A DNA stretch of 31,613 nucleotides from an uncultured Pelagibacteraceae bacterium (GTDB lineage Bacteria > Pseudomonadota > Alphaproteobacteria > Pelagibacterales > Pelagibacteraceae). The notes below the pieces were generated by a model that saw nothing but the letters and a program-made list of their open reading frames with translations, did no database searches and was not told the DNA's origin. Below are positions 8,868 through 19,220 of the stretch, piece by piece; position 1 is the stretch's first letter; the number at the start of each line of letters is the position of its first letter. The position numbers were made by a program, and so were the translations under genes. The stretch lies in assembly GCA_902633535.1 (NCBI GenBank), contig CACPGM010000003.1, forward strand, positions 1-31,613, given 5' to 3'.

Positions 8868-8893
8868 TCAATCAATTATTCTAAACTATTTTT

Positions 8894-10657
8894 ATGCCAA
8901 GCTATAATGCACCTTTAGAAGATATGATGTTTCTTTTTGAAAAATTAAGAGACAACAAGAAATATAATGAATTAGAAAAGTACAAAGAGGTTAGTTCAGA
9001 TTTAGTTAAAGATATTTTAGAAGAGGCTGCAAAAATAAATCAAAACTTGATTCTACCGCTTGCAAAATCAGGAGATGAAAATCCAGCAGTTTTAGAAAAT
9101 GGAGTAGTAAGAACTCCTCCAGGATATAAAGAGGCGTATAAAAAATATATTGAAGATGGGTGGACTTCTTTATCTTGTGATCCAAAATATGGTGGACAAG
9201 GTATGCCAAAAACAGTAAGTGCATTCTTTGATGAAATGTTATCTTCAGCAAGTTTATCATTTAAACTTTATAGTGAACTGAGTATAGGTGCTTATAATTG
9301 TATTAATCATCATGCATCAGATGAACTAAAAGAAAAATATTTACCAAAGATAGTCGAAGGTAAATGGAGTGGCACTATGTGTCTAACAGAACCAGTTTGT
9401 GGAACAGATTTAGGACTTTTAAAAACAAAGGCGGAAAATCAAAATGACGGAACATATAAAATTAGTGGGCAGAAAATATTTATAACATCAGGGGATCATG
9501 ATTTGACAGAAAATATTATTCATTTAGTAATTGCTAGAGCAACAGACTCTCCAGCAGGCACAAAAGGTATAAGTTTATTTTTAGTTCCTAAATTTATAGT
9601 TAATGAGGACGGAAGCATAGGACCAAGAAATGGAATATCAACTGGATCTATTGAAAGTAAAATGGGCATAAAAGGTTCTGCAACATGTGTATTAAACTTT
9701 GATGAAGCTACTGGTTATATGATTGGTAAAAAAGATAAAGGTTTAAATGCAATGTTTACGATGATGAATCTTGAAAGAATAGTTGTGGGAATTCAAGGGT
9801 TGGGAATCTCAGAGGTTGCTTATCAAAACTCACTTGCTTATGCAAAAGAGAGAAAACAAGGTAAGACAAATAAAACTAAATCGACCAATGGTGCTGATTT
9901 TATAATTGAACATGCAGATATAAGAAAATCATTATTAAATATGAAATCAATTATTGAAGGTGAGAGGGCTTTGTGTTTTTGGTTATCACAACAAACTGAA
10001 GTAAGTTTGAACCATCAAGATGAAAAAGTACGTCAGGAAGCTTCCGATTTTGTTTCTTTGATGACTCCAGTAGTAAAATCATTGTTTACTGATTTGGGTA
10101 TGGAAATCACCAATGATGCAATGCAAATTCATGGAGGCTATGGTTATACAAAAGATCAAGGGATAGAACAGTTATATAGAGATAATAGAATAACTCCAAT
10201 ATATGAAGGTACGAATTCCGTGCAGGCAGCAGATTTAGTTTTTAGAAAATTATCAAATAAAAATGGAGATATAATTAATAAATTTATAGATTTAATAAAG
10301 TCTGAAACAGATTTAGATAACGAAAAGATTAAGCCATTTACGAGGGAATTTAGGTATTATTTAGATATTTTAACCAAGTTTAGTGAATGGATAAATGAAA
10401 AAACAAAAACTAATAAAGACGATGTTAGTGCTGCTGCAAATGATTATCTAAAAACTCTTGGTTTTGTTTCTGTTGCTTATGCTTGGATAAAAGTGCTGGA
10501 TGTAAGTTTTAAAGATTATAATGAAAACAAAAATTTTTATGATGATAAAATAAATACCGCAAAATTTTATTTTGATAAAGTTCTGCCTAGAGTTGAACTA
10601 CAATATAAATCCGCTATTTCTGGAAGCTCAAACATAATGAATTTTAAATTTAACTAG
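8894..10657 (+). CDS. dmdC: 3-methylmercaptopropionyl-CoA dehydrogenase DmdC (acyl-CoA dehydrogenase family)
   Basis: Predicted to oxidise methylmercaptopropionyl-CoA to methylthioacryloyl-CoA with FAD, the third step of DMSP demethylation. The 587 residues exceed a standard acyl-CoA dehydrogenase (about 380), as is usual for the DmdC group, which has an added C-terminal region. Visible blocks: LTEPVCGTDLGLLKTKA and KIFITSGDHDL (flavin region), the GIKGSATCVLNFD stretch, MQIHGGYGYTKDQGIEQLYRD and ITPIYEGTNSVQA, whose Glu438 should be the catalytic base. It sits one base before dmdB. Sequence alone could suit other long-form dehydrogenases; the assignment rests on adjacency to dmdB and dmdA. 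Confidence 0.9.
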   Translation: MPSYNAPLEDMMFLFEKLRDNKKYNELEKYKEVSSDLVKDILEEAAKINQNLILPLAKSGDENPAVLENGVVRTPPGYKEAYKKYIEDGWTSLSCDPKYGGQGMPKTVSAFFDEMLSSASLSFKLYSELSIGAYNCINHHASDELKEKYLPKIVEGKWSGTMCLTEPVCGTDLGLLKTKAENQNDGTYKISGQKIFITSGDHDLTENIIHLVIARATDSPAGTKGISLFLVPKFIVNEDGSIGPRNGISTGSIESKMGIKGSATCVLNFDEATGYMIGKKDKGLNAMFTMMNLERIVVGIQGLGISEVAYQNSLAYAKERKQGKTNKTKSTNGADFIIEHADIRKSLLNMKSIIEGERALCFWLSQQTEVSLNHQDEKVRQEASDFVSLMTPVVKSLFTDLGMEITNDAMQIHGGYGYTKDQGIEQLYRDNRITPIYEGTNSVQAADLVFRKLSNKNGDIINKFIDLIKSETDLDNEKIKPFTREFRYYLDILTKFSEWINEKTKTNKDDVSAAANDYLKTLGFVSVAYAWIKVLDVSFKDYNENKNFYDDKINTAKFYFDKVLPRVELQYKSAISGSSNIMNFKFN

Positions 10658-10658
10658 A

Positions 10659-12275
10659 ATGAATCATTACGATGCAAATTTAGATAAAAATGCTGCAAAT
10701 TATGTTTCTTTAACACCTTTATCTTTTTTAGAAAGAGCAAAAGATGTTTATCCAAATTATGAGGCAATAGTTTATGAGGATAGAAAATATACTTGGAATG
10801 AGGTCTATAAAAGAGCTATAAAATTTGCTAGTGCTCTAGAAAAAATTGGTATCAAAAAAGGAGACACTGTCTCATTTTTAGCCTTTAACACTCCGGAAAT
10901 TTTTGAGGCCCACTATTCAGTTCCAATGACAGGTGCTGTATTAAATACAATTAATATAAGATTAGATGCTAACACTATTTCATATATTTTAAATCATAGT
11001 GACGCAAAAGTACTAGTAGTAGATAGACAACTTCATATTGAAGTAAAAAAGGCTCTTAGTAAATTAGACAAAAAAATTACTGTAATAGATATTCATGATA
11101 AATTTGCAGATCAGTCAAAATTAGAAAAAATTGGTGATTTAGAATACGAAAAATTTCTTAGCACAGGTGATGATAGCTATGTTTGGAAAATGCCAGAAGA
11201 TGAGTGGCAGGCTATATCTTTAAGTTATACTTCAGGTACAACAGGAAATCCAAAAGGTGTTGTTTATCATCATAGAGGTTCATATTTAATGTCAACTGGA
11301 AGTGCAGTTGCTTGGAATATGCCAAATAGATTAAATTTTTTAACAATAGTTCCGATGTTTCATTGTAATGGATGGTGTTATCCATGGACAGTTCCAATGT
11401 TAAATGGAAGAACAATTTGTTTACGAAACATAGATGTAAAAAAGATTTTTGAATTAATAGATAGATATGATGTTACTCATTTTGGAGGTGCTCCGATTGT
11501 ATTAAATATGATAACAGGTGCTCCTGAAAGTGATCGAAAAAAATTAAAAAACAAAGTTCATGTACTTACAGCAGGGGCTCCGCCACCAAGTATAATTTTC
11601 AAAAAAATGAAAGAACTTGGTTTTGAGGTGATGCATGTTTATGGTTTAACAGAGACTTATGGGCATGTCACGCAATGTGCTTGGAATGATGATTGGAATG
11701 GATTTGATGAAGAAAAGCAAAATGAAATTAAAGCAAGACAAGGAGTTCGATATCCTAATCTTGAGGGAGCAGCAATTATGGATCCTGAGACGATGAAAGA
11801 AGTTCCAAAAGATGGAAAAACTATCGGTGAAATAATGCTTAGAGGAAACGTAGTCATGAAAGGTTATTTTAAAGATAAAGATGCTACTGACAAAGCTATG
11901 GCTGGTGGTTGGTTTCATTCTGGAGATCTAGCAGTAATGCACCCAGACGGATATGTTAAAATACAGGACAGATCAAAAGATATAATTATTTCTGGTGGAG
12001 AAAATATTTCCTCGATTGAAATTGAAAATACTTTATCTAAACATCCCTCAGTATCAATTGCTGCTGTTGTTGCCAAACCTGATGAAAAGTGGGGAGAAGT
12101 TCCTTGTGCTTTTATTGAAATGGTTAAAGATAAACCCACTACAGAGAAAGAATTAATAAGCTTCTGTAAAGAAACTTTGGCTAGTTTTAAAGTTCCAAAA
12201 CAAGTTGTTTTCTGTGAATTACCAAAAACTTCTACAGGTAAAATTCAAAAATTTGAGCTTAGAAAAAAATTTTAG
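10659..12275 (+). CDS. dmdB: 3-methylmercaptopropionate-CoA ligase DmdB (AMP-binding)
   Basis: Predicted to activate methylmercaptopropionate to its CoA thioester using ATP. The 538 residues belong to the adenylate-forming superfamily: P-loop-like YTSGTTGNPKGVVYHHR (about 190-206), the VPMFHCNGWCYPW motif with His235 and Trp239, YGLTETYGH, HSGDLAVMHPDGYVKIQDR, the hinge-region RSKDIIISGGENISS, and the C-terminal catalytic lysine at about 528 in KTSTGKIQKFEL. The closest general family is medium-chain fatty acid ligases, so the substrate is inferred from position between dmdC and dmdA. The ATG lies one base after the dmdC stop. Confidence 0.92.
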   Translation: MNHYDANLDKNAANYVSLTPLSFLERAKDVYPNYEAIVYEDRKYTWNEVYKRAIKFASALEKIGIKKGDTVSFLAFNTPEIFEAHYSVPMTGAVLNTINIRLDANTISYILNHSDAKVLVVDRQLHIEVKKALSKLDKKITVIDIHDKFADQSKLEKIGDLEYEKFLSTGDDSYVWKMPEDEWQAISLSYTSGTTGNPKGVVYHHRGSYLMSTGSAVAWNMPNRLNFLTIVPMFHCNGWCYPWTVPMLNGRTICLRNIDVKKIFELIDRYDVTHFGGAPIVLNMITGAPESDRKKLKNKVHVLTAGAPPPSIIFKKMKELGFEVMHVYGLTETYGHVTQCAWNDDWNGFDEEKQNEIKARQGVRYPNLEGAAIMDPETMKEVPKDGKTIGEIMLRGNVVMKGYFKDKDATDKAMAGGWFHSGDLAVMHPDGYVKIQDRSKDIIISGGENISSIEIENTLSKHPSVSIAAVVAKPDEKWGEVPCAFIEMVKDKPTTEKELISFCKETLASFKVPKQVVFCELPKTSTGKIQKFELRKKF

Positions 12276-12283
12276 GAAATTGT

Positions 12284-13060
12284 TTGAAAATAACTATACA
12301 AAATAAAAGTGTATATGCTTCTGATGCTGGACAAGGTATAGAAAATTCAAAAGATACAATAGTATTTTTGCATGGAAGTGGTTTATCGCATATTGTCTGG
12401 TCTCTAACAGAGCAATTCTTTTCAAATAAAAAATTTAATGTTTTATCAATTGACTTACCTGGGCATGGGAATTCCGAAGGTCCATGTTTAGATAGCATCG
12501 AAAAAATTGCAGATTGGTTGGAAAAAGTTTTTGAAGAATTAAAATTGAAGAATATAATTCTCGTAGGTCATTCTCAAGGTTGTTTAGAAGCTCTTGAATA
12601 TTCATTTAAATATAAAGATCGATTAAAAAAAATAGTGTTTGTTGGAGGCTCTTATCGAATGCCTGTTCATAAAGATCTTATAAATTTAGCATCAGATGGA
12701 GATTCTGATGCTGTTAAATTAATGATGAAATGGGGTTTTGAAGGTTCAAAAAAATTTATTGGTGGAAACCCAGTAGAAAAAATAATCCAATCACCAAGAG
12801 ATATTAGTGAAATTTTGGCGGTTGATCTTATTGCCTGTAATAATTATGCTAATGGATCCGAAGCAGCTAAAGCGATTAATTGTCCAACAATGTTAATTCT
12901 TGGTCAGCTAGACAAAATGGTAAACTTAGAAGTTGGAAAAAAATTTGCAAAGATAGTTAAAAATTCGACAACTCATATAATTGATGGATGTGGACATATG
13001 ATTATGATTGAAAAAGCATTTGAAATGAGAGAAAAGGTTTTAGAATTTTTAAAAAAATGA
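12284..13060 (+). CDS. Alpha/beta hydrolase in the DMSP demethylation cluster
   Basis: 258 residues, cytoplasmic (no signal peptide). The fold is clear: oxyanion region [12 protein letters not shown] (about 28-39), [11 protein letters not shown], nucleophile elbow LVGHSQGC with Ser97, Asp210 in LGQLDKMV and His238 in DGCGHMIM complete a catalytic triad. It starts with TTG 12284, preceded by AGGAAA; no ATG lies near the N terminus. It begins eight bases after dmdB and its stop overlaps the dmdA start (ATGA), so it is made with the DMSP enzymes. Its substrate is unknown. Because no dmdD gene is visible here, hydrolysis of methylthioacryloyl-CoA or a related thioester is a candidate role (inference). 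A detoxifying esterase is the main alternative. Confidence 0.9.
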   Translation: MKITIQNKSVYASDAGQGIENSKDTIVFLHGSGLSHIVWSLTEQFFSNKKFNVLSIDLPGHGNSEGPCLDSIEKIADWLEKVFEELKLKNIILVGHSQGCLEALEYSFKYKDRLKKIVFVGGSYRMPVHKDLINLASDGDSDAVKLMMKWGFEGSKKFIGGNPVEKIIQSPRDISEILAVDLIACNNYANGSEAAKAINCPTMLILGQLDKMVNLEVGKKFAKIVKNSTTHIIDGCGHMIMIEKAFEMREKVLEFLKK

Positions 13061-14166
13061 AAAATTTTCCAATTGTTAAATCTAGAAGATTAAGAAGCAC
13101 ACCTTATACAGATAGGATAGAATCTCATGGTGTAAGCAGCTACACGGTTTATAATCATATGTTGCTACCAGCATCATTTGAGTCATTAGAGTCAGATTAT
13201 GAGCATTTGAAAAAATTTGTTCAGGTATGGGACGTTGCTGCTGAAAGACAAGTTGAAATTTCAGGAAAAGATTCAGCAAAATTAGTTCAATTAATGACAT
13301 GTAGAGATTTATCAAAATCAAAAGTTGGAAAATGTTATTATGCGCCACTAATTGATAATGAGGGTCTTTTAGTCAATGATCCAATTATCAATAAGTTAGC
13401 AGATGATAAATGGTGGTTATCGATCGCAGACTCAGATGTAATTTTTTTTGCAAAAGGGCTTGCAGCTGGAAATAAATTTGATGTTGAGATCCACGAACCT
13501 AATGTAAATATTCTAGCAGTACAGGGCCCACTTTCAGATAAATTAATGGTGAAATTATTTGGTGAAGAAATAAGACAATTAAAATTTTTTAATTTTAACT
13601 ATTTTGAATTTAAAAGTAATAAATATTTTATAGCTAGGTCTGGCTGGTCTAAACAAAGTGGTTTTGAAATATATGTTGAAGACAATAAGGCCGGACAAGA
13701 TTTGTATGACTATCTATTTGAATATGGTGCTGAACTTAATGTGAAAGCAGGATGTCCAAATCTAATAGAGCGAATAGAGTCTGCATTATTATCTTATGGA
13801 AACGATTTTGATAATAGAGACAATCCTTTTGAGGCAAATTTTGATAAGTTTATTAATTTAGATAGTGATATTAATTTTTTAGGTAAAGAAAAGTTAAAAA
13901 AAATAAAGCAAGATGGAATTAAAAGAAAACTAATGGGTGTCATGATAGATCATAATAAAATTGACATGTATTGTGAAAAAACACTACTTGACGATGATAA
14001 TAATGTTATGGGTTACGTAAGATCTGCAACTTATTCTCCGACTTTCAAAAAAGTCATTGGTATTGCAATGATTAATAAACCTTATTGGGATCATAAAACT
14101 CAATTTAAAATAGATATTAATGAAAAAATATTTGTAGGAACAGTTTGCGATTTACCCTTCATTTAG
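13057..14166 (+). CDS. dmdA: Dimethylsulfoniopropionate demethylase DmdA
   Basis: Transfers a methyl group from DMSP to tetrahydrofolate, giving 3-methylmercaptopropionate. The 369 residues match my memory of Pelagibacter DmdA along the whole length: [124 protein letters not shown] and the terminal CDLPFI. The family is related to glycine cleavage T protein, but these blocks separate DmdA from GcvT and dimethylglycine-type enzymes. The start overlaps the hydrolase stop by four bases. No riboswitch is visible in front of this gene or the cluster. Confidence 0.96.
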   Translation: MKNFPIVKSRRLRSTPYTDRIESHGVSSYTVYNHMLLPASFESLESDYEHLKKFVQVWDVAAERQVEISGKDSAKLVQLMTCRDLSKSKVGKCYYAPLIDNEGLLVNDPIINKLADDKWWLSIADSDVIFFAKGLAAGNKFDVEIHEPNVNILAVQGPLSDKLMVKLFGEEIRQLKFFNFNYFEFKSNKYFIARSGWSKQSGFEIYVEDNKAGQDLYDYLFEYGAELNVKAGCPNLIERIESALLSYGNDFDNRDNPFEANFDKFINLDSDINFLGKEKLKKIKQDGIKRKLMGVMIDHNKIDMYCEKTLLDDDNNVMGYVRSATYSPTFKKVIGIAMINKPYWDHKTQFKIDINEKIFVGTVCDLPFI

Positions 14167-14186
14167 TATAAAAATAAAACGTTATC

Positions 14187-15194
14187 ATGAATATAGCAAT
14201 TGTAGGTGCAACGGGAAATGTTGGAAGAAAGATTTTAGAGGTTCTTGAAAAAAAAGAACTGTCTTTTGATAACCTGTATTTAGTTGCGTCATCTAAAAGT
14301 GCTGGAAAAAAAATTTCTTTTAAAGGTAAAGAACATGAAATTTTTGATTTAGAAGGCTTTGATTTTTCTAAAGTAAAAATAACTTTTTTTGCTGCAGGCA
14401 GAAAAATTTCAGAAAAATTTGCAGAAAAAGCAGCAAAAAATTGTTTAGTTATAGATAACTCGAGCTATTATAGAATGCATCCAAATGTTCCTTTGGTGGT
14501 ACCGCAAGTTAACTCTGAGGCCTTAAAAAAAATAGAAAAAAATATTATAGCAAACCCAAACTGCTCAACTGCACAATTGGTAATCGCACTTAAACCTTTA
14601 CATGATTTGTTTATTATCAAAAGAGTAGTTGTATCTACTTATCAATCAGTTTCGGGAGGTGGTAAGGCACCTATGGATGAATTGATTGACCAGACTAAAT
14701 TAGTGTTAGATGGAAAAAAAGTTGAGTCTAAAAACTTTACAAAACAAATAGCTTTTAATGCCATTCCACACATAGATGTATTTTCAGATGATGGTTACAC
14801 AAAAGAAGAACTTAAAATGACTAATGAGACAAAAAAAATTTTGGATGATAAAATAGACTTAACAGCAACTTGTGTAAGGTTACCAATATCTGTATCTCAT
14901 TCTGAGGCAGTGAATATTCAATTTGAAAAACCTTTTTCATTAGAAAAAATAAAAGAGGCCTTGAATAGTTTTGATGGTTGCAAGGTAATAGATGAAAGAG
15001 TTGATGGAGGGTATTCAACTCCTATCGAAGCCGAAGGTAAAGATGAAACATTTATTTCCAGAATTAGAGAAGACAAAACAATAGAAAATGGATTAAATTT
15101 ATGGGTTGTTTCAGACAATTTACTTCGAGGCGCGTCTTTGAACGCAGTAGAAATAGCCGAAACTTTGATTAAAAATAATTTTTATGGAAAATAA
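14187..15194 (+). CDS. asd: Aspartate-semialdehyde dehydrogenase
   Basis: Reduces aspartyl phosphate to aspartate semialdehyde with NADPH, feeding lysine/DAP, threonine and methionine synthesis. 335 residues, full length. NADP-binding IVGATGNVGRKILEVL opens the protein; the active cysteine is Cys126 in IANPNCSTAQL, with YQSVSGGGKAPMDEL and the RLPISVSHSEAVNIQF block containing the catalytic-region histidine. It follows dmdA by 20 bases and overlaps sdhC by 11 bases. It supplies the pathway in which DapF (1739-2563) acts. Confidence 0.97.
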   Translation: MNIAIVGATGNVGRKILEVLEKKELSFDNLYLVASSKSAGKKISFKGKEHEIFDLEGFDFSKVKITFFAAGRKISEKFAEKAAKNCLVIDNSSYYRMHPNVPLVVPQVNSEALKKIEKNIIANPNCSTAQLVIALKPLHDLFIIKRVVVSTYQSVSGGGKAPMDELIDQTKLVLDGKKVESKNFTKQIAFNAIPHIDVFSDDGYTKEELKMTNETKKILDDKIDLTATCVRLPISVSHSEAVNIQFEKPFSLEKIKEALNSFDGCKVIDERVDGGYSTPIEAEGKDETFISRIREDKTIENGLNLWVVSDNLLRGASLNAVEIAETLIKNNFYGK

Positions 15195-15567
15195 AAATCC
15201 GTTATCACCTCATATTCAAGTTTATAGATGGCACATTTCATCATTAGTATCTATCTCTCATAGAATTACAGGAATTATTAACATAGTTTTAATAACATTT
15301 ATTTGTCTATGGGTTTCATCACTTTTACTTGGTGAGAATAAATATGAAATGATAAATTTATTGTTAAATTCATCAATAGGAAAATTTATTATTCTAAGCG
15401 TGACTTGGTCTTTTTCTTTTCAGGTTCTAAGTGAAATAAGACACCTGATTATGGATTTTGGTTATGGATTTGATTTAAAGACAACTAAAATAACAGGTTT
15501 AATTGTAATATTTGGATCTATAATTTTAACAATTATTTTGTACTTAATTGGAAAGAATTTTATCTAA
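15184..15567 (+). CDS. sdhC: Succinate dehydrogenase cytochrome b subunit SdhC
   Basis: Membrane anchor of complex II. 127 residues with three hydrophobic segments (about 29-50, 66-85, 102-124). The N-terminal NPLSPHIQVYRWHISSLVSISHRITG is the SdhC signature with the Ser/Arg quinone-site region. His87 in SEIRHLIMDFGYG aligns with the heme b ligand of E. coli SdhC. The ATG lies inside the end of asd, which implies coupled translation. Confidence 0.95.
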   Translation: MENKNPLSPHIQVYRWHISSLVSISHRITGIINIVLITFICLWVSSLLLGENKYEMINLLLNSSIGKFIILSVTWSFSFQVLSEIRHLIMDFGYGFDLKTTKITGLIVIFGSIILTIILYLIGKNFI

Positions 15568-15568
15568 A

Positions 15569-15892
15569 ATGATAAACGCAACAAAAAAATGGATTTTTTT
15601 AAAAATTAGTGGAGCGATATTAGTTCCATTAATGCTATGGTTTATTATTAACTTGATTGCAATTTATGATAAAGAATATATGGACATTTTAAATTTTTTT
15701 TCAAATTCAACATTTAAATTTTTATTCAGTCTATTTATTATTAATTCTTATTTCTTTTCAGCCCTCAGTATTAGTGAGGTTTTTGAAGATTATGTAGGAA
15801 ATGAGAAAATCAAAAATGTCGCAAATAAGCTTTTGTATGCTTCTGCAGTGGTAATTCCATTAATTACAATTATATTAATATCCAAGTTATGA
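15569..15892 (+). CDS. sdhD: Succinate dehydrogenase membrane anchor SdhD (no histidine)
   Basis: Second anchor of complex II, 107 residues with three hydrophobic segments (about 11-33, 50-66, 88-106). Identity rests on position between sdhC and sdhA and the [16 protein letters not shown] stretch, which corresponds to the conserved DY segment near the quinone site. I choose ATG 15569, one base after the sdhC stop, over TTG 15548, which would overlap sdhC. The protein contains no histidine at all, so the SdhD heme b ligand found in E. coli (11 residues before the DY) is missing; a Phe occupies about that place. The stop overlaps the sdhA start as ATGA. Confidence 0.88.
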   Translation: MINATKKWIFLKISGAILVPLMLWFIINLIAIYDKEYMDILNFFSNSTFKFLFSLFIINSYFFSALSISEVFEDYVGNEKIKNVANKLLYASAVVIPLITIILISKL

Positions 15893-17664
15893 GTTCTTAT
15901 AAAATAATAGATCATGAATATGATGTCGTTGTATTAGGTGCAGGTGGTTCTGGTTTAAGAGCTGCGGTAGGCCTTAGCGAATCTGGCTTAAAGACTGCAT
16001 GTATTTCCAAAGTATTTCCAACTAGAAGTCATACTTCTGCTGCTCAAGGAGGTATTTCGGCTGCACTTGGAAACATGGGTGAAGATGACTGGCGTTGGCA
16101 TATGTATGACACTGTAAAAGGAGCTGACTGGTTAGGGGATCAAGATAGTATTGAATACCTTTGTAAAGAAGCACCTAAGGCTGTAATTGAATTAGAAAAA
16201 TATGGTGTTCCTTTTAGTAGAACAGAAGATGGTAAAATTTATCAAAGACCATTTGGTGGAATGACTAAAAATTATGGAAATGGGATTGTTCAAAGAACTT
16301 GCGCAGCAGCTGATAGAACTGGTCATGCAATTTTACATACTTTGTATGGACAAGCCCTCAAGCATAAAACAGAATTTTTTATTGAATATTTTGCATTAGA
16401 CTTACTAATGAAAGATGGAGAGTGTAAGGGTTTAATTGCATGGAATTTAAATGATGGCACTATACATAGATTTAGAGCACACACAGTAATTATTGCTACT
16501 GGTGGTTACGGTAAAGTTTATTATTCAGCTACTTCTGCACATACATGTACAGGAGATGGTAACGCAATGGTTTTAAGAGCAGGGTTGCCATTACAAGATA
16601 TGGAGTTTGTTCAGTTTCATCCAACTGGAATATATGGTCATGGTACTTTAATAACAGAGGGTGCTAGAGGTGAAGGAGGTTATCTTACGAATTCTAAAGG
16701 TGAGAGATTTATGGAAAGATATGCACCTAAAGCAAAAGACCTAGCTTCAAGAGATGTAGTTAGTAGGTCAATGTCTATTGAGATCAATGAAGGCAGAGGT
16801 GTTGGAAAAGATAAAGATCATGTTCATTTAAATTTAAGCCATTTAGATAAAGAAATTATTGAAAGTAGACTACCAGGCATAACTGATGCTGCAAGACTAT
16901 TTGCAAATGTGGATGTTACTAAAGAACCAATTCCAGTTGTACCAACAGTTCATTATAATATGGGAGGCATTCCTACAAATTACAAAGGTGAAGTATTAAC
17001 AGTGAATGGTTCAGAAAAAACTGTTCCTGGATTAATGGCAATAGGAGAAGCTGCTTGCGTTTCAGTTCATGGAGCTAATAGATTAGGTTCTAATTCATTA
17101 ATTGATCTTGTAGTTTTTGGAAGAGCAGCCGCAAAAAGAGCTGCTGAGATAGTCAAACCCGGAACACTTCATGAAGAAATTAGTGAGTCTGAGACTCAAA
17201 AATGCCTTGATCGATTTGATAAAATTAGAAATTCTGATGGGGATACTGGAACAGCAGAATTGAGACTATCAATGCAGAAAACAATGCAATCTAAATGTGC
17301 AGTTTTTAGAACAGAAAAAACTCTTAAAGAGGGCGTTGATGAAATAAGAAAAACTTTTGATGGCTTAGATTTTTTATCAGTTAAAGATAAATCATTAATA
17401 TTTAACACTGATTTAGTAGAAACTTTAGAATTTGATAACTTGATTAGACAAGCAGTGGTGACGGTAGACTCTGCATATTATCGAAAGGAAAGCAGAGGAG
17501 CTCATGCAAGAGAAGACTATCCCAAGAGAGATGATCAAAAATTTATGCAACATACTCTTGCTTTTTCTGATGGTAAAAAAACTAAGATAAGTTACAGAGA
17601 GGTACATAAGTCTACTCTCACAAATGAAGTTCAATACTTTCCTCCTCAAGAAAGAGTTTATTAA
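15889..17664 (+). CDS. sdhA: Succinate dehydrogenase flavoprotein SdhA
   Basis: Oxidises succinate to fumarate on the cytoplasmic face of complex II. 591 residues, full length. FAD-binding [20 protein letters not shown] (about 13-32), the covalent-FAD His48 in [37 protein letters not shown], the substrate-site [20 protein letters not shown], and [19 protein letters not shown]. The C-terminal half ends with the usual [16 protein letters not shown] block. It overlaps sdhD by four bases and sdhB by one base. Confidence 0.98.
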   Translation: MSSYKIIDHEYDVVVLGAGGSGLRAAVGLSESGLKTACISKVFPTRSHTSAAQGGISAALGNMGEDDWRWHMYDTVKGADWLGDQDSIEYLCKEAPKAVIELEKYGVPFSRTEDGKIYQRPFGGMTKNYGNGIVQRTCAAADRTGHAILHTLYGQALKHKTEFFIEYFALDLLMKDGECKGLIAWNLNDGTIHRFRAHTVIIATGGYGKVYYSATSAHTCTGDGNAMVLRAGLPLQDMEFVQFHPTGIYGHGTLITEGARGEGGYLTNSKGERFMERYAPKAKDLASRDVVSRSMSIEINEGRGVGKDKDHVHLNLSHLDKEIIESRLPGITDAARLFANVDVTKEPIPVVPTVHYNMGGIPTNYKGEVLTVNGSEKTVPGLMAIGEAACVSVHGANRLGSNSLIDLVVFGRAAAKRAAEIVKPGTLHEEISESETQKCLDRFDKIRNSDGDTGTAELRLSMQKTMQSKCAVFRTEKTLKEGVDEIRKTFDGLDFLSVKDKSLIFNTDLVETLEFDNLIRQAVVTVDSAYYRKESRGAHAREDYPKRDDQKFMQHTLAFSDGKKTKISYREVHKSTLTNEVQYFPPQERVY

Positions 17665-18443
17665 TGGTGCAAATAAATTTACCTGAAAATTCTAAAGTTA
17701 AAAAAGGTAAGTATTTCAAAGACAAAACAGGTTCTAACAATTTAAGAAAAGTTAATGTTTATCGATGGGATCCTTCATCTGGGGAAAACCCTAGAATTGA
17801 TACCTATGAAGTTGATATGGATAACTGTCCCTCTAAAGTTCTAGATATTTTGAATAAAATAAAAAATGAGATCGATCCCACAATTTCTTATAGAAGATCT
17901 TGTGCACACGGAGTTTGTGGTTCTTGTGCGATGAATATGGATGGAAAAAATGGTTTAGCATGTACTACTCCTCATTCTGAAATTGATGGTGATATAGATA
18001 TTTATCCATTGCCACATTTAAAAGTAAAAAAAGATTTAATAGGTGATTTAGATGGTTTGTATAAACAGTATCAGTCTATTGAGCCCTGGCTTAAATCAAA
18101 TTCAAATTCAAAAACACAAGAAATTTTTCAATCAAAGGAGGATAGGGCAAAATTAGATGGTGCTTATGAGTGCATTATGTGTGCATGCTGTTCTACATCG
18201 TGTCCTAGTTATTGGTGGAATGGGGATAAGTATCTAGGACCTGCTGTACTGTTACAGGCATATAGGTGGATTGTTGATAGCAGAGATGAAGAAAGAGAGG
18301 CTAGACTAAAAAAAGTTGCAGATGAATTAAAACTTTATCGTTGTCATACGATTCTAAATTGTACAAGTGCATGTCCAAAAGGTTTAAACCCAGCAAAAGC
18401 GATTGCTGAAATAAAAAAAATGCTAGCAACAGCTAGTCTTTAA
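17664..18443 (+). CDS. sdhB: Succinate dehydrogenase iron-sulfur subunit SdhB
   Basis: Carries electrons from SdhA to the quinone. 259 residues. The [2Fe-2S] ligands are Cys80, Cys85, Cys88 and Cys100 ([13 protein letters not shown]). The [4Fe-4S] and [3Fe-4S] ligands lie in [12 protein letters not shown] (170-181) and [14 protein letters not shown] (227-240). The start ATG shares a base with the sdhA stop. The 3' end overlaps the convergent iclR-type gene by 11 bases, so the transcripts run into each other. Confidence 0.98.
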   Translation: MVQINLPENSKVKKGKYFKDKTGSNNLRKVNVYRWDPSSGENPRIDTYEVDMDNCPSKVLDILNKIKNEIDPTISYRRSCAHGVCGSCAMNMDGKNGLACTTPHSEIDGDIDIYPLPHLKVKKDLIGDLDGLYKQYQSIEPWLKSNSNSKTQEIFQSKEDRAKLDGAYECIMCACCSTSCPSYWWNGDKYLGPAVLLQAYRWIVDSRDEEREARLKKVADELKLYRCHTILNCTSACPKGLNPAKAIAEIKKMLATASL

Positions 18444-18450
18444 ATAAAAC
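18423..18450. terminator. Weak hairpin at the convergent sdhB / IclR 3' ends
   Basis: CTAGC 18423-18427 and GCTAG 18432-18436 can form a short stem with an AACA loop, followed on the plus strand by an A/T-rich run. It lies inside both coding ends. Five pairs is weak, so a termination role is only possible. Confidence 0.2.
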
Positions 18451-19194
18451 TTTTTTGAGATTATTTGCAGAAGCTTGCATAATGGGTAAAATTTTTTTTA
18501 AGTCGTTTAGATCTTTTCTACTTTTTGCAGTATGTGTAGATAAACAAAAACATAATTCTTTGTCTGAATTAAATATCGGCACCGATATTCCTACCATCCC
18601 ATTAAACCATTCTTCATCATCAAAAGCATATCCTTGATTAGTAATTTTTTTAATTTCTTTTTTAAATTTAGAAATGTCAATTATAGTATTTTTTGCAGTT
18701 TTAGGTGTTTTAATATTTTTAAAAATTTGAACTACTTTGTCTTCATCGATTGAGGATAAATATAATTTACCAGATGCTGATGCATGAAGTGGAAGGTGGT
18801 CCCCAGCCTCCAAATTTAATTGCATCGGCCAATGAAACTCAATTCGATCAAAATAGACAAGTTTTGTTCCGATAGGTATTGACAAACTGACTGTTTCCTC
18901 AATATCATTAGTTAATTTTCTCAGGTAAGATCTTCTTAATGTAAAGTTTGGTTCATAGGGTAAACTTTTTAAGATTAAATTTCTTATTCTGGGACCAGGT
19001 AAATATTTTTTTGAATCACAAGCCACTAAATATTTTTCCTCACATAAAGTTTCAATATGACGATAAATTGTGGGCAAAGGTATTTTTAATTTATGAGAAA
19101 TCTTTTTAGCAGTGAAATTATTAGGATCTACTATTATTTCCTCTAATATGTTTAGTATTCTTCTCGGAGATGTTCTGCTGCTTATATCTTTCAT
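18433..19194 (-). CDS. IclR-family transcriptional regulator
   Basis: 253 residues. An N-terminal winged helix-turn-helix (about 8-70) contains [21 protein letters not shown], and the C-terminal ligand-binding domain contains [30 protein letters not shown], and the [18 protein letters not shown] block typical of IclR effector domains. It is encoded 26 bases after mmsA on the same strand and probably co-transcribed with it. It likely controls mmsA and the divergent dehydrogenase/TRAP genes; regulators of this family often sense a small organic acid of the pathway they control. The effector is unknown. Confidence 0.92.
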   Translation of the reverse strand: MKDISSRTSPRRILNILEEIIVDPNNFTAKKISHKLKIPLPTIYRHIETLCEEKYLVACDSKKYLPGPRIRNLILKSLPYEPNFTLRRSYLRKLTNDIEETVSLSIPIGTKLVYFDRIEFHWPMQLNLEAGDHLPLHASASGKLYLSSIDEDKVVQIFKNIKTPKTAKNTIIDISKFKKEIKKITNQGYAFDDEEWFNGMVGISVPIFNSDKELCFCLSTHTAKSRKDLNDLKKILPIMQASANNLKKVLFKD

Positions 19195-19220
19195 TTTAAA
19201 TTAAACTTATTAAATAAGAT

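Noticed and set aside
15548..15568. TTG start for sdhD inside sdhC
   Set aside because: ATG 15569 one base after the sdhC stop is better placed and gives a normal anchor length.
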